Assembly (NCBI GenBank): GCA_003427395.1
Contig: BFEA01000214.1
Span: forward strand, 1,007,739-1,028,718
DNA: 20,980 nt
Direction: 5' to 3'
Source: Chara braunii
Taxonomy: Eukaryota; Streptophyta; Charophyceae; Charales; Characeae
Below are positions 1-8,429 of this stretch, in pieces. The position numbers and the translations under genes were made by a program. Numbering within the stretch: position 1 is the stretch's first letter; each line of letters begins with the position of its first letter. The notes beneath the pieces were generated by a model. That model was given only the letters and a program-made list of their open reading frames with translations, was not told the origin of the DNA and searched no databases.

Positions 1-5
1 CCCCA

Positions 6-95
6 CCACCATGACGGGTTCAGCAGTGCCACGTCAGCGGCAGTGCCACGTCAACAGTACCACGTCAGTGGGGCCCCGCCACCATGACGGGTTCA
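6..95. repeat. Short direct repeats with CCACGTCA cores
   Basis: A 17-bp sequence (CCACCATGACGGGTTCA) occurs at 6-22 and again at 79-95, 73 bp apart. Between them are three tandem copies of a roughly 14-16 bp unit with the core CAGTRCCACGTCA. ACGT cores of this kind can bind plant bZIP factors, but there is no evidence of function here. Confidence 0.6.
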
Positions 96-1174
96 TCATT
101 GGGCATGCACACGAGAAGTCAGCGTGGCAGCCAGCCCATGTGGAGAAGGGAAGATTTGGTCCGTGTCCGCAGCCCATCGCTGCAGTCCAACCGGACAACA
201 TTGTGGAAGACCCGGCAGCCACCTCAGCATCACGTGAGGGAGATCAGGTGGCCGCCGTCCAGCCGCCAAACAACAACTCCCGGGAAAAGGGAATGCGAAA
301 ACCGCATCGCCGGCCGGAAATGGACAGCCAATACCACAGCTCGGGAGGTGAGGCGACTTCACCTCTCACTCCGCCAGATTTGGACGCCTTGCTAGCGGCC
401 TCCTACACATCTGGGGAGGAGGCGCATGTCGCACGTCCTCGGTACCCTTACGAGGATTACGCTGTCCACTTGGTCTCATAGTTGGACCAACCACTCCACG
501 TGCAACAATCCACCGCATGCACAGTTTCACCACCATCGGCAACCGATTCGGCAGCTTCGCCGCNATCTATCGCCGGGGATTCGACGTCACGGTCAAGACT
601 TGAAGAGCTCGACCCGTTGACGTTTGCGGACTTCCAGTGGATGCCCGTTCCCTCGACCGGTCGATTGCCGAAACCGCATTGCAATGTGCTCAAGGCACAA
701 TTGCGGGATTACTTGCACACTGCAGTACCAGCTCCGTTGATGGACATTGGAGTAGAGGTTGTCGACCTTCACGACTGCGTTGCGAACATCGACCGTGAGT
801 TCAAGACACAACGGTCGGCCGACATCAACGCGCCATTGTTGTACATACACATTCAGATCGGAGAGGCAACCTGCAGCGTTTTGATCGATTGTGGAGCTAC
901 TCGCAACCACATGAGCCAAAATTTTCTGGTACGCGCTGGCCTGCGGCCACGCGTTCGGAGGAAGTCGCAACCCACGCAAGTCACGTTGGCAGACGGTCAC
1001 ACGCACAAGTCAATCGACCAGTGCATTGACACCGTCCCCGTGTACTTCCCCCCGCATGCAAGCGAGGCCGTGTCCTTCAACATTTTGGACACCAACAAAT
1101 TTGCAAGCATCTACACGCTGATCTACGTCGACTACGAGCGACAAAGACTAGCTAAGGAAGCTTCACAAACCTGA
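11..1174 (+). pseudogene. Internally deleted Ty3/gypsy gag-pol remnant (protease fused to C-terminal tail)
   Basis: One reading frame runs through the segment, broken by an in-frame TAG at 479-481. From about 341 onward it matches, residue by residue with many substitutions, the pre-protease and protease region of the minus-strand element at 7600-8350. Shared blocks include [19 protein letters not shown] and KSID. The retropepsin motif LIDCGATRN has its catalytic Asp at 887-889. After NILDT (about 1095) the frame jumps directly to a tail resembling the last residues of the other element's pol (DYE-R-RLAKEA). RT, RNase H and integrase are therefore absent. The first 340 bases belong to the same open frame, but I cannot match them to a domain. 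The copy cannot retrotranspose by itself. The Ty3 assignment rests on the second copy in this window. Confidence 0.8.
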
Positions 1175-1244
1175 CCCTTCCACCCGGCCTTAGGTCCCTC
1201 CCTCCGACAGGCAGCTTCGCCCTCGCAGGTAAGCTCGGTCTTTC

Positions 1245-1259
1245 AAGGAGGGGGGGGGG
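1245..1259 (+). other. Polypurine tract (plus-strand priming site) of the deleted element
   Basis: A pure purine run (AAGGA followed by ten G) lies directly before the TGTGGGATAC that opens the LTR. The 35 bp upstream (CTTCGCCCTCGCAGGTA...GCTCGGTCTT) matches the corresponding position beside the minus-strand element's tract, supporting the same role. Confidence 0.8.
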
Positions 1260-1314
1260 TGTGGGATACTGCGCAGCCATACGGGCCTGCAAGGCCCGAC
1301 CAGACGGAAATCCA

Positions 1315-1545
1315 GGGCCCTACAGGCCCTGTGTCATTTCAGCGTAAAAGCCAGAAAACAAGGGCCTACAGGCCCTGTGTCCATTCAGCCTAAAAGCCTG
1401 AAAACGAGGGCCTGCAGGCCCTGTGTCGTTTCAGCCTAAAAGCCTGAAAACGAAGGCCTACCGGCCCTGTGTCGTTTCAGCCTGAAAGCCTGAAAACGAA
1501 GGCCTACAAGCCCTGTGTCGTCTCAACCTAAAAGCCTGAAAACGA
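1315..1545 (+). repeat. 46-bp tandem repeat array, five copies
   Basis: Units start at 1315, 1362, 1408, 1454 and 1500, a 46-bp period (the first unit has one extra C). A partial sixth begins at 1546. Each unit has a near-palindrome GGGCCTACAGGCCC, then CTGTGTC, then TTTCAGCCTAAAAGCCTGAAAACGA with a few changes. Unit three carries a perfect 14-bp palindrome, GGGCCTGCAGGCCC (1408-1421). The array lies upstream of the TATA-like box, where LTR enhancers are usual. Confidence 0.9.
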
Positions 1546-1720
1546 GGGTCATTTTCAGGCCCTCATAAAGTCGACCTGCCCTGAAACTTAGGCACCAGAC
1601 CAGGGTTTTAGCAAAGGCCATTTTTGGCCTGTTTTCAAGACAACCTTTGTTTGAACTTCAACACCAGGGTCTGGCACGTTTTGGCATTGGCAAGAGCAGC
1701 CTCCTGGATGGGCCAGCACT

Positions 1721-1727
1721 CTATAAG
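1721..1727 (+). promoter_or_regulatory. TATA-like box in the deleted element's LTR
   Basis: CTATAAG sits about 460 bp into the LTR and 175 bp after the 46-bp array, a plausible core promoter position. The motif is short and no transcription start can be seen. Confidence 0.35.
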
Positions 1728-1826
1728 ACTGGCCCGCCCTACAGGCTGCAGGCAGTGGACGAGGTAGTTCATAGGCAGGAGGCAGTCTTCAGGATTCGGC
1801 AGCAGCACTCTGGAGGAGCGCTGCAG

Positions 1827-1842
1827 TAGTAGTAGTAGTAGC
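1827..1842. repeat. AGT trinucleotide microsatellite
   Basis: Five consecutive AGT units within the putative transcribed part of the LTR, with further irregular copies to about 1857. Confidence 0.8.
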
Positions 1843-2016
1843 ATTAGCAGTAGTCTTCAGCGCTGGGCGCTATTAGGAGCTAGAGTAGCGTTGGAGAGAG
1901 AGAGATGGCTGGCGGAGGCCAGGGAGACTTACCTGTGGCGCCATAGCTCCAGCTTCGTCTTCGATGTACCTGCAACAAGGCGCCACCTTCACAGGTTAGT
2001 ACTCGACTGAGAGGGG

Positions 2017-2043
<27 letters not shown>
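2017..2043. repeat. GA dinucleotide microsatellite
   Basis: An uninterrupted run of about 13 GA units, followed by a pyrimidine-rich stretch. It is also open in meaningless reading frames, so no coding call is made. Confidence 0.9.
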
Positions 2044-2048
<5 letters not shown>

Positions 2049-2179
2049 CTTCTTCCTCTTCTAAGTCCACTATCTTTCCCTCACCCTCTCGCTACCTAAC
2101 TTCTCAGTATCTGCAGACTACGAGAGGGATAGAGATTGGTGACTTTGGGATTTGACGACATTTGGATCTAGACTCCACA

Positions 2180-3608
2180 TTGAGACATTGGACGAGGGAT
2201 TATTTGGGACCTGTACCGAAGACTTGGTGTTGACTACATTCCCATCTTCCCCTCTTGTTCGTCTAACCCCCCTCTTCTTCGTCTGTGTATGGTTGGGGAC
2301 TGGCGCATTCTTCCAGTGTGAGCGCCAGGCCCCTTCACACCATGGAATGATGATGATGTATGTTTGGTCTGCATTGCAACATTGATTGTTCGGATCATTG
2401 GTATATTACCCTTCCGCTGCGCTATCTTGTACTATGTGAGAGAGGTCGGTTCTTCTTCTGGTCTGTACCGTTATGGTATGCGACACCTGTAGTGCGTCAA
2501 TGAGGAAGATCCTCTTGTTTCACCTCTAACCCACTTGGTTGCCGACGCCCCAGTGGTTTTCAAGGTCTGTTCCAAACATTAGGCCTCATCTGTCATAGCC
2601 CTGAAGGTTTGCAACTCCCACTGCTGCATGAGTACTTCGCTCTCCCGTGCAGCAGCCTCGCCTCAATGCATGCACATGGTGCCCGCGCACCATGTAAACA
2701 CTCATACTGTGAATACTCGTACATATGTACCAGGTTCGCTCGTTCGTCCAGCCTTGTTGTGGTGCTCGACGAAGGAGGTGACAGGGCACAATGTTGGTCA
2801 ACAAGCCGAGGCTATGCAGTCGCTAAGACCACCACGCAACGTTGCCAGTGCCCGTAGATTTTGCCTAGTAGTACGCTCAGCTCACTCATGCTAAAATGGC
2901 CGGGAAATCCTGGCCATGCTTACTCTCGTACACGTGGCTGGCATAATGGTCGTCGCATGTACTTGATACCCGTGTGCTGGGTTAGAGGTCTTCCTCTGCC
3001 AAGGGAGCAGCCTCCGCTCTTGCTCTTTCTACAGTGCGGTATGGGGCTTCTAGAGCCTCACTAAGCCTCAACATCAGCTGGACGCAGAACAGGGAGGCTT
3101 CCGGAGCCTCATGATGCTTCATGCATCATGTAGCTGCAGGAGGCCTTGAGGCCCACTCTTCATTGTGCATGCCCAGTACTATCGGACAAATCTAGCCAGC
3201 AAATCAGCGAGATTCCGCCTGTACTACCAGCCGGAAAATCTAGGCCTACTGCTCATCGTGCAGAATTATCAGAGCCACCTGGCCAAAGATTGGGGGCCTT
3301 TGATTATTCCGCCCATTGGAGGAGCTTCCCAAGCCCTCAAGGCCTCTTCCTCAAGGAGGTCCGGTAGTACGTCACGGATTCCAGCCATTTCCATCCACAT
3401 TCATCCAATACTATGGGATCTCTCGCGTTCAGGTCCTCAGGCCAATGGCAGCGGGTGAATCTAGCTAGGTTTCAGCCTTTTTCAGCTGGTACCACTGGCT
3501 GGCTTCTTCCTGCAGGCCTTCCTGGACCTCCCTCAAGCCTCCCTCCCGCACAGCATGTTTTGGCCGTATGATCTAGTGATTGCTCAGCCACGGACACATG
3601 GTGACTGC
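2180..3608. other. Gene-free interval; AGGCCT-rich, probably old LTR sequence
   Basis: I find no convincing gene. Open frames are short, lack motifs and overlap on both strands. From about 3000 to 3560 the sequence is rich in GCCT and AGGC words (GGAGCCTCATGATGCTTCATGCATCATG, split palindromes), the style of the LTRs elsewhere in this window. The minus-strand element inserted at its right edge. Confidence 0.4.
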
Positions 3609-3613
3609 TAAGG
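3609..3613. repeat. Target-site duplication, left copy (TAAGG)
   Basis: TAAGG abuts the TGTTACA terminus of the left LTR. An identical TAAGG abuts the outer end of the right LTR at 13074-13078. Five base pairs is the usual Ty3/gypsy duplication length. Confidence 0.95.
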
Positions 3614-4768
3614 TGTTACATACCCGTGAATACTTCAACGCATATGGGGCAGAACCAAAGATCAACCAATATAGGATGAGCATATATGCAGCGGAAGTCT
3701 GATAAATGGACTGACTCACATAGACTGACTCACACCGATATCACTCCACACACAAACAATCGTGAGATGGTGGGGTTTGAGCCAAGCGCAGACGATGCTC
3801 AGGCCCCGTACAAACATACACAGACGAGAGGTGGGAGGAGAGATGAAGGAGGTGGGAGATGTAGGTAGCATCAGATGTCACCGAGATAGAATCCAGTAGG
3901 TCACCGATATGGTAGTCCAAAATCTCATCGAACAAGATCAAAATGTCGTGGACAATAAGTCACCAATGTCGGAGATACAGAGTCCTAATGTAACCGGTGT
4001 CCAATCTATGATGCCACCGAGTATCAACCCCAACAATCTCCAAGTCTCGAACCCGGTAAGTACCACAGCCTCTTACCACCGAAGTCCAACACTGATGTCT
4101 GTCCAACTAGTATCGAGTGTCCAGTCTGAGGAAGAAGAAGAAGAAGTCTGAAGAAGAAGAAAAAGAAGAAGAAGAAGTCTGAAGAAGAAGAAGAAAAAGT
4201 CTGAAGAAGAAGGAGCCGAGATGGTAGAGGAGGAGGAGGTGAGGAGGAGAGAGCCGGTGCCGTGGAGGGAGGAGAAGATCCCCTCGCCTCCTGGTACCTG
4301 GCTGTGCTGCAGTCTGACTGCAGGTCGCGGCTATGGCCGCCGTACTGTCGATGGCTGCTGCCCAGCTCTTCACTCGTCGCTGCTGCTGCTCCGCTCGTGT
4401 GCTAATATTAGCGCTCTGCCTCAACCGATACGCACTGGCGCTGATGCAGCATGCCAATTGCTCGATGCCTCACAATGAGGCTGCACCGGTCTTTAGTACC
4501 GGTGAAAAAGAGGTCGGCCTCAATGCTGCGAGGCCTGGCCGTGACCTGAACCGTCAAGATCGACGGTTCAGATCAGACCGGCGTGCGGCAGCCTCAAAAG
4601 CGCCGTCAGGCCCAGACGATGTGTCCTTTGGGCCTACCCGTCGGGTCTGGTCCAAAACTGTGGCCTTTACGGCCTGCTGTACCCCAAGTCCGGGCCTTTA
4701 GGCCCTACTGTGTCCCCTAGGCCCTAAGTCGGGTCTGGTAGGACCCGTGTGGCGTCGAAGATGTAACA
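3614..4768 (-). repeat. 3' LTR of the minus-strand element
   Basis: It matches 11886-13073 over its whole length. The 33-bp length difference lies in the GAA microsatellite and a CTG-rich stretch near 4380. It contains several dyads: CACCGGT-N7-ACCGGTG (4483-4503), TGAACCGTC-N6-GACGGTTCA (4547-4570), GGGCCT-TT-AGGCCC (4692-4705) and GCTAATATTAGC (4401-4412). The last is a mutated form of a perfect 16-bp palindrome in the other LTR. Confidence 0.95.
4122..4215. repeat. GAA-rich microsatellite in the 3' LTR
   Basis: Interrupted GAAGAAGAAG runs separated by GTCTGAA. The homologous tract in the right LTR (about 12398-12500) differs in length and in its interruptions, as expected from replication slippage after insertion. 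Confidence 0.9.
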
Positions 4769-4770
4769 CA

Positions 4771-4781
4771 CTCCCCCTCTT
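4771..4781 (-). other. Polypurine tract of the minus-strand element
   Basis: On the minus strand the sequence reads AAGAGGGGGAG, two bases (TG) before the TGTTACA that begins the 3' LTR. Position and composition fit the plus-strand primer. Confidence 0.85.
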
Positions 4782-4792
4782 AGAAGACCGAG

Positions 4793-5175
4793 CTACCTGC
4801 GAGGGCGAAGTTGTCTGTCCGATACCGGGGTGGGTCGGGCGGGACGAGCTGCTTCCTTGGCAAGGCGTCGCTTCTCATAGTCGGCGAAGACAAGGGGTGC
4901 AGAAGTCTGCAAGTCTGCACTNGAGATCCACCGAGTGTCGTCAGGCGCACATTGCTTGAATGTGACTTTGAACTGCATTGGCTTGTTGCCATACTTGCGG
5001 TGCGTGATGACTCGGTCCACTTCCTGATGTCCGTCCATAGAAGGCGGATCCTGTGATCGTCGGTCGGGAAACTCGTCAGCGGAAGGTGGCGTGTAGATGG
5101 CCAGCTTCGCCGCGTGGAAGACCCGGTGCACTGGAAGGTGCGGTGGAATGTGGACCACGAAGGAAGGACCTGCGG
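4793..5175 (-). pseudogene. Integrase C-terminal and chromodomain-like tail of pol (frameshifted)
   Basis: Read on the minus strand, the frame first gives REGDLVWV and FGPWEVTSVVGDD, typical of the SH3-like integrase C-terminal region, in the same frame as the integrase core. A frameshift near 5175 moves it to the frame carrying VHRVFHAAKLAIY. The sequence EVDRVITHRKYGNKPMQFKV then resembles a chromodomain (E-V-xx-I-xx-HR ... V+W), with CAPDDTRWI where the usual P-xx-D-x-xW motif lies. The tail ends with DYEKRRLAKEA, the block also kept by the deleted element at 1130-1170. In chromoviruses this domain guides insertion to particular chromatin. The N at 4922 falls in this region. Confidence 0.75.
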
Positions 5176-6570
5176 GTCGTCTCCAACGACAGAAGTAACT
5201 TCCCATGGTCCGAACCATTTCGGAAGGAGTTTGCGCGAAACGTCCTGCTCGAGCGCAAATTCCTCGGAGAGGACCCAAACAAGGTCTCCCTCGCGGAAAG
5301 GACATGGAAGTCGACGTCAGTTAGCTTGCTGCTGCATGCGGATTTGAGCCTTTTGCATATTTGCGCGGGCTTTCATCAGCAAGTACCGGTACTTCCGGAT
5401 TGAAGCGGGAGAGCAAGGGACGTCTATGTCGGCGGCCTGTGGCAGAAGGAGATCAGCGAAGATCCGTGCTTTCTCTCCACCATGATGCAACTCGAATGGT
5501 GTGATGCAGATCGCTGGGTGCACCGAAGTGTTATAGGCGAACTCGATGTCGGGAAGCCGGTCAACCCAATCTTTCTGGTCGGGACGGATGAGCGTACGCA
5601 ACATCATCTGAGCGGTCTGGTGTGCTCGCTCCGTCTGGCCATCCGTCTGGCGGTGCCGAGTCGAGCTCGGCTTCATTGTCGTGCCGGACTCAGCCATAAG
5701 GGAAGTCCAAAAGGCCGACATGAAGCGAGTATCTCGGTCGCTCACTATGTCTTCCGGTACACCCTTGTTGGTAATCCAACCGGTGTGCAAGAGTCGTGCG
5801 AGCTCCGGCGCTGCAGCATGATACTTGCAAGGAAGGAAGTGAGCATACTTGCTCAAACGGTCAACGGCCGTGAGAATACCGTCATGGCCGAGGCGATCGC
5901 GGGGGAACGGGCCTGTCACGTCCATAGCAATGGAGAGGCGCGGTGCCCGGGGAATCGGCAACGGTTTTAGTTCGCCGAAGGGGACTCGAGATCGACCCTT
6001 GTTATGGTGGCAAACTGCACATGACTCAATGTACCTCGTGACGTCATGAAGGACGTCGGGCCATTGAAAACGCTGACGGAGGCGTGCTAATCTGCGGTTT
6101 ACGGCAAGGTGTGCCGAAAGTCGTGCGTCGTGGAATTCGCCGAGAAGACGAGTCCGTAAGATGCGATCTTGGGGCACAACTAACAAGTCCTTTCCTCTCG
6201 TGTGAAGGAGAAGGAACCCGTCAGAAATCCGATAATGGCTAGCCGGCGGGTGATCCGATGAAAGCTCCGCGTAAAGCGTAGAGTAAGTCGGATCGGACTT
6301 GTAGCCTTTGACAAAATGCGGCTGCAGATCATCATGGAGGTCGAATGTCGTGGTCACAATGGCACAAAAATCGGGCCGTCGTGAGAGGGCGTCCGCGGCT
6401 CGATTGGCGGGACCGGGAATGTGGCACGGGTCAAAGTCGAACTGGTCGATGTAATACATCCATCGACCGATCGTGCTAGTGACTGTATCCTGCGTTTTAT
6501 AAAAGGTCAACGGATTGTTGTCCGTATTCCATTTAAAACGCTGACGATCGAGAAGAAAGTGGCGCCACCG
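5176..6570 (-). pseudogene. RNase H remnant and integrase of pol
   Basis: The frame opens with the end of RNase H: RWRHFLLDRQRF, TDNNPL, and HIPGPANRAADALSRRPD. The zinc-binding integrase N-terminus follows, with H-x6-H (HDARLSAH) and C-x2-C (CAVC). The catalytic core has all three acidic residues: Asp in MDVTGPF, Asp in IVSDRDTRF and Glu in QTDGQTERAHQT. A TGA at 5317-5319 interrupts the protein after QQAN, and the frame then continues as REGDLVWV. Before that stop the integrase reads open for nearly 400 codons, so it is the best preserved part of the element. RNase H catalytic residues upstream of RWRHF are missing (see the reverse transcriptase entry). Confidence 0.85.
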
Positions 6571-7740
6571 TCTGGATCTTGTCCGCTAAGGGACGAATGC
6601 CTTTCCGCGTAACAGAGTGACCCAAGTACTCAAGCTCCTGCTTGGCGAACTTGCACTTGTCGAGGTTCGCTTTGTACTTGGCCAGTCGCAAACGATCCAA
6701 AACAGCACGAAGGTATACGATGTGCTCGTCCAACGTCCTACTATAAACCAAGATGTCATCAAGGTAGATGAGGACGCTGCGATCGAGCAAGTCGCGAAAC
6801 TCAGTCGTCATGGCTGCTTGGAAAGTCGCGGGGGCATTGGTGAGGCCAAATGGCATGACAACCCACTCAAAATGCCTGTACCGCGTCTTGAACGCGGTTT
6901 TGTACCGATCTTGAGGCTAGATTTCAATCTGGTGGTAACCCGACTTCAAGTCCAACTTCGAGAAGTACGTCGCGCCGCCTAACCGCTCGAGGAGATCATC
7001 AATCCGAGGGAGAGGGCCGACGTTCTTTACGGTTTGTGCGTTAAGTTTGCGATAATCGATGCATAACCGTAGATCTTTGTTCTTCTTCCGGACGAAGAGA
7101 ACAAGGGCAGCATAAGGCGAACAACTAGGGCGAATCCAGCCCTTGTCGAGAAGGTCATCAAGTTGTGCGCGAAGCACTTCGAGTTCCTCTTCGCTCATGC
7201 GGTAGATACATCCACGCGGAGGGACGGCACCAGCCTCGAGAGTGATCCCGTGACAGATGGGCCGATCCGGAACCATTCCGGTGGGAGCCTCGAAGACGTC
7301 TCTATACTCGTCCAAGAGGTGAGAAATGCGCGAGTCCGGCGGTGACGCGGCTGGTCCGTCCGGCGAGAGGAGAGCATGCAAGAATACAAGGCCCATCTCC
7401 TCGACGTCATTCCGAGTTATGGCGTCGCGAATTCTCGCAACGGAAACCACGTGACAAGCTATCGAAGTGTGAGGGGTCACGACTGTACATGGGACTAACA
7501 CTCCTTTCCGATCACGGATGTGAACGGTCCGAATGTGGAAGTTCACCGGATGATCGGCGCTACGCACCCAAGACATGCCTAGAATCATGTCGAACTTGGT
7601 GTCGAGGATGTCAAAAGACACCGGCTCGCACGCAAGTGGCGCAAAGTATACCGGAACGCCGTCGACGCATCGGTCAATTGACTTTTGCGTGCGGCCGTCC
7701 GCGAGTGTAACTTGTGTAGGTTGCGTCTTCCTTTGAACGC
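6560..7740 (-). pseudogene. Protease C-terminus and reverse transcriptase of pol
   Basis: The frame begins just after a frameshift (near 7740) with [17 protein letters not shown] and LGMSW, the end of the protease region. RT then shows [33 protein letters not shown], the [12 protein letters not shown] block, motif [16 protein letters not shown], motif B MPFGLTNAPATFQ, and the catalytic YLDD at 6755-6766. A TAG at 6917-6919 interrupts QIEI-PQDRYKTAF, where related enzymes have Arg. After RPLADKIQT the sequence joins RWRHFLL of RNase H (near 6570), skipping by my estimate 110-120 residues that include the start of RNase H. Both lesions rule out a functional enzyme. Confidence 0.9.
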
Positions 7741-8429
7741 GCGGGCCATAAAGGCTTGGCTTATAAAGTTGCGAGACGCTCCGCAATCAATCAAGACACT
7801 ATAGGTTGCCTTTCCGATTTGAATGCGGATATAGAGCAAAGGCGCGTCGGTTTTGGCGTACCTTTGGGTGGTGTACTCGCGGTCAATCTTCGCAAGATAG
7901 GAGCGGAGATCGACAACCGCTACCCCGTCGTCCGTCAACGGAGCTGGTACTGTAGCGTGCAAATAGGAGCGTAGATTTGCCATCAAGGCGTTGCAATGCG
8001 GCCTTGGCAAGGTTCCGGTCGAGGGTAGAGGCATCCAAGCGAAGTCCTCTCTCGTGAGCGGGTCAAGCTCCTCAAGTCTTGACCACGCCGTCGAGTCCTC
8101 GAAAAACAGTGGCGAGCTGACCGGATGACTTGCCGACGGTGTACAGGCTGCGCATACGCAATGTAAGTGCACGTGGTCGGCTGGTCTAATGGTGGTACCA
8201 GCTGGGCGGCATAATCCTCGTACGTAGCACGAGAATCAGCGACTAACGCATGCTCCCCGGTAGTGACATCGATTGCTAGCAAGGCAACCGGTTCCGGCGG
8301 AGTGAGGAGAGACGTCGCCTCTCTCCTTGCGCAACTCAGTTTCCCGAGTTCGCTGGACGGGGTACACGCGCCTTTCCCTTTTCGGGGCATTGTGCGGTCA
8401 AGTGAGTGACTCCATTGCACCAAAGGCAA
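7741..8429 (-). pseudogene. Start of pol and aspartic protease
   Basis: The frame from 8429 holds EATSLLTPPE and TYEDYAAQLVPPLDQP. Near 8120-8165 the homologous sequence moves to another frame (RLEELDPLT, PRPHCNAL). That frame carries the retropepsin motif [18 protein letters not shown]. Compared with the plus-strand copy at 930-960, about 16 bp are missing right after this motif at a short CGCG repeat, causing the next frameshift near 7740. Both copies have Asp-Cys-Gly instead of the commoner Asp-Ser/Thr-Gly, so this is a family trait, not damage to one copy. The enzyme would cut the polyprotein during particle maturation. Confidence 0.8.

Larger units (their letters stand above)
1260..2179 (+). 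repeat. 3' LTR of the deleted element (end uncertain)
   Basis: The start is well placed: TGTGGGATAC follows the polypurine tract directly. The body holds five 46-bp tandem repeats, a TATA-like CTATAAG at 1721-1727, an AGT microsatellite and a GA microsatellite. The end is a guess. CTCCACA ending at 2179 mirrors the TGTGG start, giving 920 bp, but no second LTR or target duplication lies in the window to confirm it. Confidence 0.5.

Noticed and set aside
79-90. GCCACCATGA, which matches an animal Kozak context
   Set aside because: It is a repeated 17-bp word in a decayed retrotransposon frame, and no downstream protein starts there.
1315-1545. CRISPR-like array
   Set aside because: Units are contiguous without variable spacers, and the context is a eukaryotic LTR.
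4122-4215. Acid- or Lys-rich protein from the GAA tract
   Set aside because: It is a microsatellite, open in several frames on both strands, with no conserved protein.
4333-4701. An open frame of 122 codons on the plus strand of the left LTR, with a 130-codon counterpart in the right LTR at 12614-13006
   Set aside because: It is antisense to the element, low in complexity (Ala, Cys and Arg runs from CTG repeats), and its presence in both copies follows from the LTRs being duplicates.
5482-5970. A 162-codon plus-strand frame opposite the integrase
   Set aside because: It is the shadow of the integrase gene on the minus strand, which has clear catalytic motifs.
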